From CAZEKB01 sp964512225 (GTDB lineage: Bacteria; Myxococcota_A; UBA796; UBA9615), in assembly GCA_964512225.1 (NCBI GenBank), contig CAZEKB010000007.1, positions 1 to 64,000 on the forward strand: a stretch of DNA of 64,000 bases. The letters are read 5' to 3'. The notes below the pieces were generated by a model. That model was not told where the DNA came from, did no database searches, and was given only the letters and a program-made list of their open reading frames with translations. Positions 43,536-51,586 of this stretch are shown in pieces; the stretch's first letter is position 1, and every line of letters starts with the position of its first letter. Made by a program: the position numbers and the translations under genes.

Positions 43536-44696
43536 ATGGCGTCTCCCCACCCCAGCTACCCCGCCGACGGCGTCTGCCGACCCGACGCGCTCCCCGACGA
43601 CCTCGTCCGGGTGATGGACGCCGCGGGCGAGCTCGTGGGCGACCCCCTCCTCGACGACGACGAGCTGCTCGCGCTCTACCGGCACATGCTGCAGCAGCGC
43701 TTCATCGACGAGCGGATGCTCACGCTGCAGCGCCAGGGCCGCATCGGCTTCTACGGCGCGTGCACGGGGCAGGAGGGCAGCGTGTTCGGCGCGGCGGCGG
43801 GCGTCGAGCCGACGGACTGGGTGGTCCCCGCGCTCCGCGAGGCGGGGATCCTGCTGTACCGCGGGCTGCCCCTGGCCACCTACTTCAACCAGCTGCTCGG
43901 CAACGCCGCAGACATCACGCAGGGCCGTCAGATGCCGTGCCACCCCCCCGGCGGCGGCTTCCACTACGTGACCATGTCGTCGGTGATCGCGAACCACATC
44001 CCCCAGGCGAACGGCCTCGCCCTCGCGGGCAAGCTGCGCACGGACGGGCGCGTCACCCTCTGCTTCATGGGCGACGGCGCCACCTCCGAGGGCGACTTCC
44101 ACGTGGGCCTCAACGTCGCCGCGGTGCAGCAGCTGCCCGTCGTGTTCTTCTGCCAGAACAACCAGTGGTCGATCTCCGTCCCGGTCGCGGGGCAGACGGC
44201 CGCGCTCACGCTCGCGTCGCGGGCCAAGGGCTACGGGATGCCGGGCGTCCGCGTCGACGGCAACGACGTGCTCGCCGTCCAGAAGGTCACCCGCGAGGCC
44301 GCGGACAAGGCGCGCGCGGGCGGCGGCCCCACCTTCATCGAGGCCCTGACCTACCGCCTCGGCGCCCACACGACCTCGGACGACCCCACCCGCTATCGCG
44401 ACGAGTCCGTGACCGACGAGTGGTGGGCAGTGGAGCCCCTCACCCGCGTGCGTCGGTACCTCACGAAGAAGGGCCTGTGGTCCGACGACGACCAGGACGG
44501 CGTGGAGCAGGAGGTCGACGCGCGGATCCGTTCCACGTGGAAGGAGGTCGAGGACATCCCGCCCCCGGACCTCAAGGCGATCTTCGAGGCGACCTTCGCC
44601 GAGCTCACCCCGCAGCAGCAGGAGCAGTACGAGGGCCTCGTGCGCAACCAGGAGTGGGCCGCGAAGAAGGGCCACGTACGCAAGCGCGGGCATTGA
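43536..44696 (+). CDS. Thiamine-diphosphate-dependent 2-oxoacid dehydrogenase E1 alpha subunit
   Basis: Encodes 386 aa. ThDP-binding motif GDGATSEGDFHVGLNVA, ending in CQNN, with FYGACTGQEG and SSVIANHIPQANGLALAGK. This matches the E1-alpha of pyruvate or branched-chain 2-oxoacid dehydrogenases; the variant (tail DESVTDEWWAVEPLTRVRRYL) fits the branched-chain/PdhA type best. E1-alpha pairs with E1-beta to decarboxylate a 2-oxoacid and load lipoyl-E2. No E1-beta, E2 or E3 gene is adjacent, which is unusual. It is leaderless-like and monocistronic here. Confidence 0.9.
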   Translation: MASPHPSYPADGVCRPDALPDDLVRVMDAAGELVGDPLLDDDELLALYRHMLQQRFIDERMLTLQRQGRIGFYGACTGQEGSVFGAAAGVEPTDWVVPALREAGILLYRGLPLATYFNQLLGNAADITQGRQMPCHPPGGGFHYVTMSSVIANHIPQANGLALAGKLRTDGRVTLCFMGDGATSEGDFHVGLNVAAVQQLPVVFFCQNNQWSISVPVAGQTAALTLASRAKGYGMPGVRVDGNDVLAVQKVTREAADKARAGGGPTFIEALTYRLGAHTTSDDPTRYRDESVTDEWWAVEPLTRVRRYLTKKGLWSDDDQDGVEQEVDARIRSTWKEVEDIPPPDLKAIFEATFAELTPQQQEQYEGLVRNQEWAAKKGHVRKRGH

Positions 44697-44709
44697 CCTC
44701 GGCGGACGC

Positions 44710-44715
44710 TACGAT
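44710..44715 (+). promoter_or_regulatory. -10-like element TACGAT for a leaderless start
   Basis: Six nucleotides precede ATG 44722. No Shine-Dalgarno is present. Confidence 0.45.
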
Positions 44716-44721
44716 GACCGC

Positions 44722-46332
44722 ATGAAGCGGTTCGTGCCGATCGTCCTCCTCGTCGCCTGCGGCTGCAGCGAGACGGGGGTGAGCGTCGCCGACGACGACG
44801 ACGCGGCCCCGATCGACGACGACGACGCGGTCCTCGACGACGACGACGCGGTCCCGGACGACGACGACGACGACGCGGCCCCCACCTGCACGGACCGCCT
44901 CGAGCCGAACGACGACGCGGACGGTGCGTCGACCCTCGACCCCGACAACTATTCCGGGCTGTGGGCGTGCCCCGACGAGGACGACTGGTTCCGCCTCGAC
45001 CTGCGGGTGTTCGACACGTTCCTCTTCGACGCATTCGCCGACGGACAACACGGCGACATCGACCTGTTCATCTACGACGACGAGGGCACGCTGCTCGCGT
45101 CGTCGGCCGAGAAGGAGGGCGACGAGCACCTCGTATTCGTGGCCCCGGACACCGGCGTGTACTACGCCGTCGTGACGCTCACGACCGACCACGGGGACGA
45201 GGGCGCCGAGTACCTGCTCAACCTCCAGATCGACCCCGCGTACTGCGTTCAGGACCCGTGGGAGCCCAACCCGACGTTCACCCAGGCCCCGTTCATCTTC
45301 CCCCACCCGTGGTGGAACCAGGTGGTCTGCCCCGACGACGAGGACTGGTACGAGACGGCCCAGTGGGCCGGGCCGCTGCTCCAGATCTGGGCCTTCTTCG
45401 ATCCCGCCGAGGGCGACATCAACCTCTCGCTGCACGACGGCACCACGGGCGAGCTCCTGGTCGAGTCCACCGGCACCGGGGGCGAGGAGTACGTCGAGTG
45501 GCTGACCGTCGACGGGCCGCCGTACTCCTTCCGCGTCTGGCACGAGCAGGACGGCGGCCGGTACTTCGGCAACGTCTACGACCTGCTGATCGAGCAGACG
45601 TACCCCGACGGCTGCGCGCGCGACGCGTTCGAGTTCAACGACGGCCAGGGCTGGGCGTGGCCGATCGGGACGGGCTCGTACCCGGGTCTGCAGGCCTGCG
45701 CGAGCGACGCGGACTGGTTCAAGATCGTCGGCACCGCCGGCGACGAGCTGGTCGTCGAGGTGCCCTGGGACGACGCCGAGGGCGGGCTGGACGTGGGCCT
45801 GCACGACAGCACGGGGGCCCCCCTGGGCACGGTCACCGCGGGCGCGGCCTCGACCCTCGTGGAGTACACGATGCCCACGAACGGCGACGTCTTCCTCGAG
45901 GTGCTCCTCGGGAACGACGTGGGCTCCGTGTCGGGCACGTCCTACAGCCTGGAGGTCACGGGGCAGTCGCCCGTCTGCTACCCGGACACCTGGGAGCCCA
46001 ACAACCACCTCGGGCAGGCGGCGGGGCTCGGTCTGGACCCGTACGTCGGGCTGTCGCTGTGCTCGGACGACGACTGGTTCAACCGGCTCGTGGTCCAGGA
46101 CGATACGTTCACCGTCACCGTCAACCACGATCCCGCCGACGGCGAGCTCGCGCTCCGCCTCTACGACGGGGGGGGCGGCATGCTCACGTTCTCGGCCTCG
46201 GGCACCGGCTCGGAGACCGTCAGCTACACGCCGGAGATCACCCAGTTCGTCTACGTGGAGATCGAGTTCGTGGCCGACGGCGGCGCGCTGCCCGGCTTCC
46301 TGTACGACCTCACCGCAAGCACGAGCCCCTGA
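44722..46332 (+). CDS. Asp-linker lipoprotein with four PPC-like domains
   Basis: Encodes 536 aa. Lipobox ACGC, then four DDDDA/DDDDD blocks (44789-44877). The rest is four tandem ~115-residue beta domains. Each starts with Cys and a motif like DRLEPNDD, DPWEPNPT, DAFEFNDG or DTWEPNNH, and each contains C-x-(D/S)DxDW(F/Y). This is the pre-peptidase C-terminal (PPC) pattern seen in secreted myxobacterial and clostridial enzymes, but no enzyme domain is fused. A binding or surface-display role is likely. Confidence 0.82.
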   Translation: MKRFVPIVLLVACGCSETGVSVADDDDAAPIDDDDAVLDDDDAVPDDDDDDAAPTCTDRLEPNDDADGASTLDPDNYSGLWACPDEDDWFRLDLRVFDTFLFDAFADGQHGDIDLFIYDDEGTLLASSAEKEGDEHLVFVAPDTGVYYAVVTLTTDHGDEGAEYLLNLQIDPAYCVQDPWEPNPTFTQAPFIFPHPWWNQVVCPDDEDWYETAQWAGPLLQIWAFFDPAEGDINLSLHDGTTGELLVESTGTGGEEYVEWLTVDGPPYSFRVWHEQDGGRYFGNVYDLLIEQTYPDGCARDAFEFNDGQGWAWPIGTGSYPGLQACASDADWFKIVGTAGDELVVEVPWDDAEGGLDVGLHDSTGAPLGTVTAGAASTLVEYTMPTNGDVFLEVLLGNDVGSVSGTSYSLEVTGQSPVCYPDTWEPNNHLGQAAGLGLDPYVGLSLCSDDDWFNRLVVQDDTFTVTVNHDPADGELALRLYDGGGGMLTFSASGTGSETVSYTPEITQFVYVEIEFVADGGALPGFLYDLTASTSP

Positions 46333-46346
46333 CCCGGCCTCCGGTA

Positions 46347-46352
46347 TATCCT
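46347..46352 (+). promoter_or_regulatory. -10-like element TATCCT for a leaderless start
   Basis: Six nucleotides precede ATG 46359. No Shine-Dalgarno. Confidence 0.45.
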
Positions 46353-46358
46353 CGGGAC

Positions 46359-46799
46359 ATGGACGATCGACAGCTCGCGAACAGCCTCGTAGACCGCCTC
46401 TTCAAGAAGATGGACCTCGACGGGAACGGACGCATCTCCCTGGACGAGATGACGCACGTGTTGCTCGGCCTGGGCATCGAAGGAGCCCGGGAGATCGCCG
46501 AAGCGACGATGGCCACGGGGGACACGGATCGCTCCGGGGACCTCGACCGCGACGAGTTCGCGGTGGTCATCGGCACCCTCGAGAGCACGGCCATCGGCAT
46601 CGGCTTCAAGCTGCTGTTCGCCGCCTTCGACACCGACGACGACGGACACATCGACTCCGACGAGCTGCAGCGTCTGTTCCTCTTCCTGGACATCGCCGTC
46701 AGCCCCGACGAGCGCAAGCAGCTGTTCACTCGGGTGGACGCCGACGGCAACGGGCGGATGAGCATCGACGAGGTCAAGGAGGCCCTGGCCCGCTACTGA
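46359..46799 (+). CDS. Calmodulin-like four-EF-hand protein
   Basis: Encodes 146 aa, close to calmodulin. Four EF-hand loops are evenly spaced by 36 residues: DLDGNGRISLDE (19-30), DTDRSGDLDRDE (55-66), DTDDDGHIDSDE (91-102) and DADGNGRMSIDE (127-138). Each has Asp/Asn at positions 1, 3 and 5 (Ser at 5 in loop 2), Gly at 6 and Glu at 12. Flanking helices are amphipathic (IGFKLLFAAFD). No signal peptide, so it should be a cytoplasmic Ca2+ sensor or buffer, like the calsymin group. The target is unknown. It overlaps the GH26-like gene convergently by 7 bp. Confidence 0.92.
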   Translation: MDDRQLANSLVDRLFKKMDLDGNGRISLDEMTHVLLGLGIEGAREIAEATMATGDTDRSGDLDRDEFAVVIGTLESTAIGIGFKLLFAAFDTDDDGHIDSDELQRLFLFLDIAVSPDERKQLFTRVDADGNGRMSIDEVKEALARY

Positions 46800-47986
46800 C
46801 GCAGGGTCGGCTCCGTGACGAAGAACGGGTCGGCGGCGCCCGCCCGGAAGGCCTCGAGGCCGTCGTCCTCGGCGGTCAGGTCGTAGTCCCGCGTCTGGTA
46901 CCAGTTGATCCAGCGGACGCTCGCGTAGTCGGGGTCCCGCAGCGTGTCGAACATGTCCTCGAGCCACTCGGCGATGCCGTCGGAGTCGTCGGGGCTCCGA
47001 CCGGACGCGTGCGTGCCGAACTCGACGACGCCGATGGGCACGGTCTCGCTCAGCGCCTCCAGGTCCGGGAGGTTGTCGTCGAGGACAGTGCGGAACGGGG
47101 TCCAGGGGTCGTCGCGGTCCTCCTGGCCGTACATCGACGTGCCGATCCAGTCGACGTAGTCGTCGCCCGGGTAGTAGTTGGCCATCGAGTTCCACTCCTG
47201 CAGCTCCGACGGCAGGTCCGTGGGGTCGATGGAGTCGTAGTGCAGCAGCCACGTGACGTTGTCGGCCCCCCGGGCGCGGAAGAGGTCGACGATGTGGCGC
47301 CAGGCGTCCACGAAGCGCTCGGGCCCGTCGGGCTTCGTGTCGTCGCCGTAGCCGTCCAGGACCGCGCCCCCGTTGTAGATGCCGTTGCAGGTGTACTGCA
47401 CCCCGCTGAACTCGCTGCACAGCTCGAGGACGATCGCGCCCCCGAAGGCGGCGGCGTCGTCCGCGAACGCCTCGAACTCGGCGTCGAAGGCGCCGTCGAT
47501 CACGCGCTGCAGCCCGAACTCGGCGTCCTCGGCCTCGGGGGGCACGTCCAGGGGGTCGACGTCCTCGGTGAGCGGATAGCCGCCCGCGATGACCCGGCGC
47601 GGCCAGTCGGTCTGCGTGCTGCGCGGGTTCCAGCGGAGCATCGGGAGCTTGCCCGCGGCGGCCGCCGAGTCCATGCACGCCCAGGGGAAGACGATCCCCG
47701 CGTTGGCGTCGGTGCCGAAGTCCGAAGGCGACTCCCAGTCGTCGACGCACCAGGCCACGAACGACTCGGCTGCCTGGGCCTCGAACTCCGCGATCGCCTC
47801 GTCGTTCACGGCCCCGCACGGCTCGATGGGGTCGAGGACCACCGACAGGTACGCGCCGACGTCGGGGGGTACCAGCGCGCCCTCGTAGGCGGGCGCGGGG
47901 GGATCGGCGAACCGGGGGCAGTCGTCCACGCCGTCGTCGCATCCCAGGCACCACACGAGGAGCGCCGCCGGGAGGTGAGGTCGCAC
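46793..47986 (-). CDS. Lipoprotein with glycoside hydrolase 26-like (beta/alpha)8 domain
   Basis: About 397 aa from GTG 47986 (signal PAALLVWCLGC). Motifs: ESFVAWCVDDWESP, PMLRWNPRST, GGAIVLELCSEFSG, NVTWLLHYDSID, YYPGDDYVDWIGTSMYG, GVVEFGTHASGRSPD. The strand with Glu in ELCSEF and the later Glu in GVVEFG could be the acid/base and nucleophile of clan GH-A enzymes, closest to GH26 mannanases. The activity is inferred, not certain. GATACT lies 6 nt before the GTG. A longer start at 48034 adds 16 residues. It is divergent from the M50 gene. Confidence 0.72.
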   Translation of the reverse strand: MRPHLPAALLVWCLGCDDGVDDCPRFADPPAPAYEGALVPPDVGAYLSVVLDPIEPCGAVNDEAIAEFEAQAAESFVAWCVDDWESPSDFGTDANAGIVFPWACMDSAAAAGKLPMLRWNPRSTQTDWPRRVIAGGYPLTEDVDPLDVPPEAEDAEFGLQRVIDGAFDAEFEAFADDAAAFGGAIVLELCSEFSGVQYTCNGIYNGGAVLDGYGDDTKPDGPERFVDAWRHIVDLFRARGADNVTWLLHYDSIDPTDLPSELQEWNSMANYYPGDDYVDWIGTSMYGQEDRDDPWTPFRTVLDDNLPDLEALSETVPIGVVEFGTHASGRSPDDSDGIAEWLEDMFDTLRDPDYASVRWINWYQTRDYDLTAEDDGLEAFRAGAADPFFVTEPTLRQ

Positions 47987-48042
47987 GGCCCCAGTATCCC
48001 CCGCTCCTTGCGATTCGGCTCGGAGTGCCCACACTCACGACC

Positions 48043-48924
48043 ATGAGCGACTATCCCACCGCGCCTCGCACGGCCCCGCAGCGCCCCGCACGCCCCCGGA
48101 AGAAGGCTGGCGGGCTGGCCAAGCTCGCCCCGATCGCGGCGCTGGCGGCGGTGGTGCTGGGCAAGGCGAAGTGGCTCGTCGCGGGCGCCAAGTTCCTGAA
48201 GTTCAAGACGCTCATCACGATGGTGCTGTCGGTCGGCGCCTACTCGCTGATCTTCGGATGGAAGTTCTCGGTCGGCTTCGTGCTGCTGATCTTCGTCCAC
48301 GAGATGGGCCACGCCCTCGCGCTGCGGCAGCAGGGCATCCCCGCGGGGGCGCCGGTCTTCGTGCCGTTCATGGGCGCCGTCATCGCCATGAAGGGCCGCC
48401 CCCGCGACGCGTGGGTCGAGGCGATCGTCGGCATCGGCGGCCCGCTGCTCGGCACAGCGGGGGCCGCCGTCGCGCTCCTGATCGCGATCGCGACCGACTC
48501 CCTCATCTGGTACGCCCTGGCCTCGAGCGGGTTCCTCATCAACCTGTTCAACATGATCCCCATCAGCCCCCTCGACGGCGGCCGCATCGCGGGCGCGATC
48601 AGCCGCTGGTTCTGGGTCCTCGGCTACGGGATCGGGGTGCCGCTCTTCCTCGCTACGGGCTCGCCCATCCTCGCGCTGATCCTGTTCCTGGGCCTGTTCA
48701 CGCTGTACCGGATGTGGAAGGCGCCCGTCGCCGGCTACTACGACATCAGCCCCGGCAAGCGGGCCGCGATGGCGGGCGCCTACTTCGCGTCCCTCGCGAT
48801 CATGGTCCTGGGCATGACCGCGGCGGAGGTCCCGCTCGAGGGGGTCGTGAGCACCGCCGAGCTCGCGTCCGGCGCCGCGATCTACACCCTGGGCGGCCTG
48901 CTCCCCGGCCTCCGTCGCCGCTGA
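48043..48924 (+). CDS. Site-2 protease family (M50) membrane metalloprotease
   Basis: Encodes 293 aa. The zinc motif HEMGH is at 86-90, and the third ligand is Asp178 in NMIPISPLDGGR. Five or six hydrophobic segments carry these motifs, the first after a basic N-terminus (RPARPRKKAGG). There is no PDZ or CBS domain. Family members cut transmembrane substrates such as anti-sigma factors. The ECF/anti-sigma pair at 60 kb is a candidate only by proximity. The start has no clear Shine-Dalgarno. Confidence 0.88.
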   Translation: MSDYPTAPRTAPQRPARPRKKAGGLAKLAPIAALAAVVLGKAKWLVAGAKFLKFKTLITMVLSVGAYSLIFGWKFSVGFVLLIFVHEMGHALALRQQGIPAGAPVFVPFMGAVIAMKGRPRDAWVEAIVGIGGPLLGTAGAAVALLIAIATDSLIWYALASSGFLINLFNMIPISPLDGGRIAGAISRWFWVLGYGIGVPLFLATGSPILALILFLGLFTLYRMWKAPVAGYYDISPGKRAAMAGAYFASLAIMVLGMTAAEVPLEGVVSTAELASGAAIYTLGGLLPGLRRR

Positions 48925-49259
48925 GCGGTCCCCGGTAGCGGCACGCTCCGCAGCTCCCGAGCCCGACGCCTCCCCTCCAACCTGGAGGGCTCGCCCCGCC
49001 GCGGCTCCGCTCGCCGCGCTCGCTCCCCGACGCCGCGCGGCGCGACCCTCCAGGCGGGGAGGCTCCGTGGTCGGCCCCGCATGCCCCCCTCGGACTCGTG
49101 TCCGAGACAGCGCGTCTCGGGCGTCTCGAACCGCCCGATTCCGGACTTCTGTCCGACATCGGTGCCCTCGAGCTCCCGGCCTCGATCGGGGGGACAGGCC
49201 GCCAACAGGAGCAGGGTGAGGAGGACCGGGAGAAGAAGGACGGTCGACCCGCGCTTCAT
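48882..49259 (-). pseudogene. Possible relic of a small lipoprotein gene
   Basis: The first ~22 codons (MKRGSTVLLLPVLLTLLLLAAC) are a textbook lipoprotein signal, but the following ~100 residues are Arg-rich and look non-coding. They overlap the M50 gene end and a cluster of hairpins. It may be a decayed gene, or a short lipopeptide read out of frame later. AGGA lies directly before the ATG, too close for a good ribosome-binding site. Confidence 0.3.
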
Positions 49260-49312
49260 TCCTGCATTGGACCACGCGGATCGGATATCTTCCGGGCCCT
49301 TTCGGAGACCCC
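48925..49312. other. Hairpin-rich 388-bp intergenic region
   Basis: Dyads: CCCTCCA-ACC-TGGAGGG (48973-48989); TCGGAC-TCGT-GTCCGA (49090-49105), overlapping CGAGAC-N5-GTCTCG (49103-49119); and CGGAC-TTCT-GTCCG (49142-49155). The two CGGAC dyads are 51 bp apart. Candidate promoter GGATATCTT (49282-49290) and CGGAG precede the E1 gene at 49313. No other gene seen. Confidence 0.5.
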
Positions 49313-51529
49313 ATGGCGAAGAAGACCCCGGTCGCCCCCGAGCTCACGAACGACGAACTGATCCAGGCCTATCGGGTGGCCGTGCGGAACCGCTCGATGG
49401 ACGAGCGCATCGTGCGTCTGATCTCCCAGGGCAAGGTCAAGTTCGCGATCTACGGACCCGGCGAGGAGATCCAGGCCACGGCCACCGCCCTCGGCTGGTT
49501 CAAGGCGACCGGCGGGGAGAACGTCGGCATCGGGCCGCACTACCGCAGCGGCACCCTCTCCGCCATGTGGACCGAGCTCCACGGCAGGCAGGGCTTCGTC
49601 AAGGACGTCATCCGCCAGCAGCTGTGCAAGGTGACCGACCCCATGAGCGGCGGGCGCCAGATGGTGAACCACCTCGAAGACCTCGAGCGCGGGATCCTGC
49701 CCGGGCAGTCGCCCCTGGGCATGAACCTCGGCAAGGCCGCGGGCTGGGTGAAGGCCATGCGCATCCAGGGGGCGGACAAGCCCTTCGCGGCGGGCATCAT
49801 CGGCGACGGCTCCACCGCGGAGATCGACACCCACGACGCCATGAACGCCATCTCCGTGTGGGACCTGCCGATGGTCCTCGTGGTCACGGACAACGGCGTC
49901 GCGATCAGCACCGAGCCGTCGGACGGGCGCGGCATCAAGGACTTCGCGGCCTACGCGAAGGCCTTCGGGCTGAAGCACTTCACGTGCGACGGCAAGGACT
50001 TCACGGCCTGCTACCGGACCGCGTTCGACGTCGCGACCTACGTGCGCGAGTCCCAGCGCGGGGCCGTCTGGCACATCCGCGACCTGCCGCGGCTCAACGG
50101 TCACAGCTCGGCCGGCAACTACCGCTTCGACCTGGAGCAGCCCGACCCGATCCTCATCTTCGGCCGCGAGCTGGTCGATCGCGGCGTACTCGAAGAAGCC
50201 GACATCTGCCGGCGCACCGAAGGCACGGGCGCCGACTACTTCGCCCACCACGACCTCGGCCGGATCATGGGCGAGGAGGACGCGCAGGTGGCGGCGTGGT
50301 TCAAGGAGGTCGAGGCCGAGCCCGAGCCCGAGCTCGACTCGATCCACGACCACATCCGTCCGCCGATCCCGGCGGTGACCGAGCCCGCCGACCTCGCGTC
50401 GCGCCCCACCACTGCGGTGACGTACGCGGGCGCCCTCCGCATCGCCATGCGCCGCATCCTCGACAGCCGCCCGTCGGCGATCTGGGGGCAGGACGTGGGC
50501 AAGCTCGGCGGCGTCATGCAGGCCACCGCGGGCCTCAAGAAGCTCTACGACGACCGGGTGATCGACGCCCCGATCAACGAGCCGCTCATCGTGGGGACGG
50601 CCGTCGGCGCCGCCCTCGCGCCCGGCTTCACGGCCATGCCGGAGATCCAGTTCGGCGACTACAGCCTCAACGCGTACCATTGGCTGGTGCACATGGGGAA
50701 CCTGTACTGGTCGTCCATGGGCAAGGTGAAGGCGTCCGTGATCCTGCGCATGCCCACGGACCCCTTCGGCGGCGGGGCCATCTATCACTCGATGTCCCTG
50801 GACGGCTTCTTCACGCCGATCCCGGGGCTCGTGATCGTCATGCCGAGCACGTCCTACGACGCCTACGGGCTGATGCAGTCCGCGGCCGAGTACGGCGGGC
50901 CCGTGGTCGTACTCGAGCCGAAGTACTGCTACCGACGGACGCTCGGGCCGGCGTTCCCCGACGAGCCCGACCCGTCGGACAAGGCCGCGGTGAAGGCGCT
51001 GCGGGACCACGTGCGTCGCGGCGGGATCCCCGAGGTCGGCGAGGGCGTGAAGGTCCCGCTGGGCAAGGGCATCGTGCGCCGCGAGGGCAGCGACCTGACG
51101 CTCGTGGGCTGGGGTCGCGGGGCCCTGTTCGGCCTGGACGCCGCGGCGGAGCTGGCGAACGAAGGCCTCGACGTCGAGGTCATCGACCTGCGCACGCTCG
51201 TCCCCCCGGACATCGACCTCGTGATGGCGTCGGTGGCCCGCACCGGTCGCCTCGTGGTCGCCGCCGACGACCGCCCCTTCGGCGGCTTCCACCGCGAGAT
51301 CCAGGCGCAGGTCGTGGAGGCGATGCCGGGGGTGCCCACCGTCGCCGTGGGGATGGAGAACGTGCCCGCGATCGCCCAGAACGAAGAGCTGGAGCACCAC
51401 ACCGCGATCAGCCCCGCGAAGATCGTCGCCGCCTGCCGCGGCGTGCTCGGGCTGTCCGCCCGCCAGGCCGCCGCGGGCGCCGGGCTCGGCGGCTGGAACT
51501 GGATCCCCTCGCGCTACTTCGTGGGCTGA
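49313..51529 (+). CDS. Fused E1 alpha-beta 2-oxoacid dehydrogenase subunit
   Basis: Encodes 738 aa. Residues 1-340 are E1-alpha-like: GPGEEIQATATALGWF, IIGDGSTAEIDTHDAMN (ThDP motif) and ISTEPSDGRGIKDFAAYAKAFG. Residues ~365-738 are E1-beta-like: TYAGALRIAMRRIL, GQDVGKLGGVMQATAGL, INEPLIVGTAVGAALAPGF, FGGGAIYHSMSLDGFFTPIPGL, and LRTLVPPDIDLVMASVARTGRLVVA. Fused E1 is known for branched-chain 2-oxoacid and acetoin-type complexes. The enzyme would decarboxylate a 2-oxoacid and feed E2; no E2/E3 is near. CGGAG precedes the ATG. Confidence 0.93.
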   Translation: MAKKTPVAPELTNDELIQAYRVAVRNRSMDERIVRLISQGKVKFAIYGPGEEIQATATALGWFKATGGENVGIGPHYRSGTLSAMWTELHGRQGFVKDVIRQQLCKVTDPMSGGRQMVNHLEDLERGILPGQSPLGMNLGKAAGWVKAMRIQGADKPFAAGIIGDGSTAEIDTHDAMNAISVWDLPMVLVVTDNGVAISTEPSDGRGIKDFAAYAKAFGLKHFTCDGKDFTACYRTAFDVATYVRESQRGAVWHIRDLPRLNGHSSAGNYRFDLEQPDPILIFGRELVDRGVLEEADICRRTEGTGADYFAHHDLGRIMGEEDAQVAAWFKEVEAEPEPELDSIHDHIRPPIPAVTEPADLASRPTTAVTYAGALRIAMRRILDSRPSAIWGQDVGKLGGVMQATAGLKKLYDDRVIDAPINEPLIVGTAVGAALAPGFTAMPEIQFGDYSLNAYHWLVHMGNLYWSSMGKVKASVILRMPTDPFGGGAIYHSMSLDGFFTPIPGLVIVMPSTSYDAYGLMQSAAEYGGPVVVLEPKYCYRRTLGPAFPDEPDPSDKAAVKALRDHVRRGGIPEVGEGVKVPLGKGIVRREGSDLTLVGWGRGALFGLDAAAELANEGLDVEVIDLRTLVPPDIDLVMASVARTGRLVVAADDRPFGGFHREIQAQVVEAMPGVPTVAVGMENVPAIAQNEELEHHTAISPAKIVAACRGVLGLSARQAAAGAGLGGWNWIPSRYFVG

Positions 51530-51586
51530 ATCCGCCGCCGGGGGCCCTGGCTCCGACGTCGAGGAGACTCTAGTCTCGAACCGACC

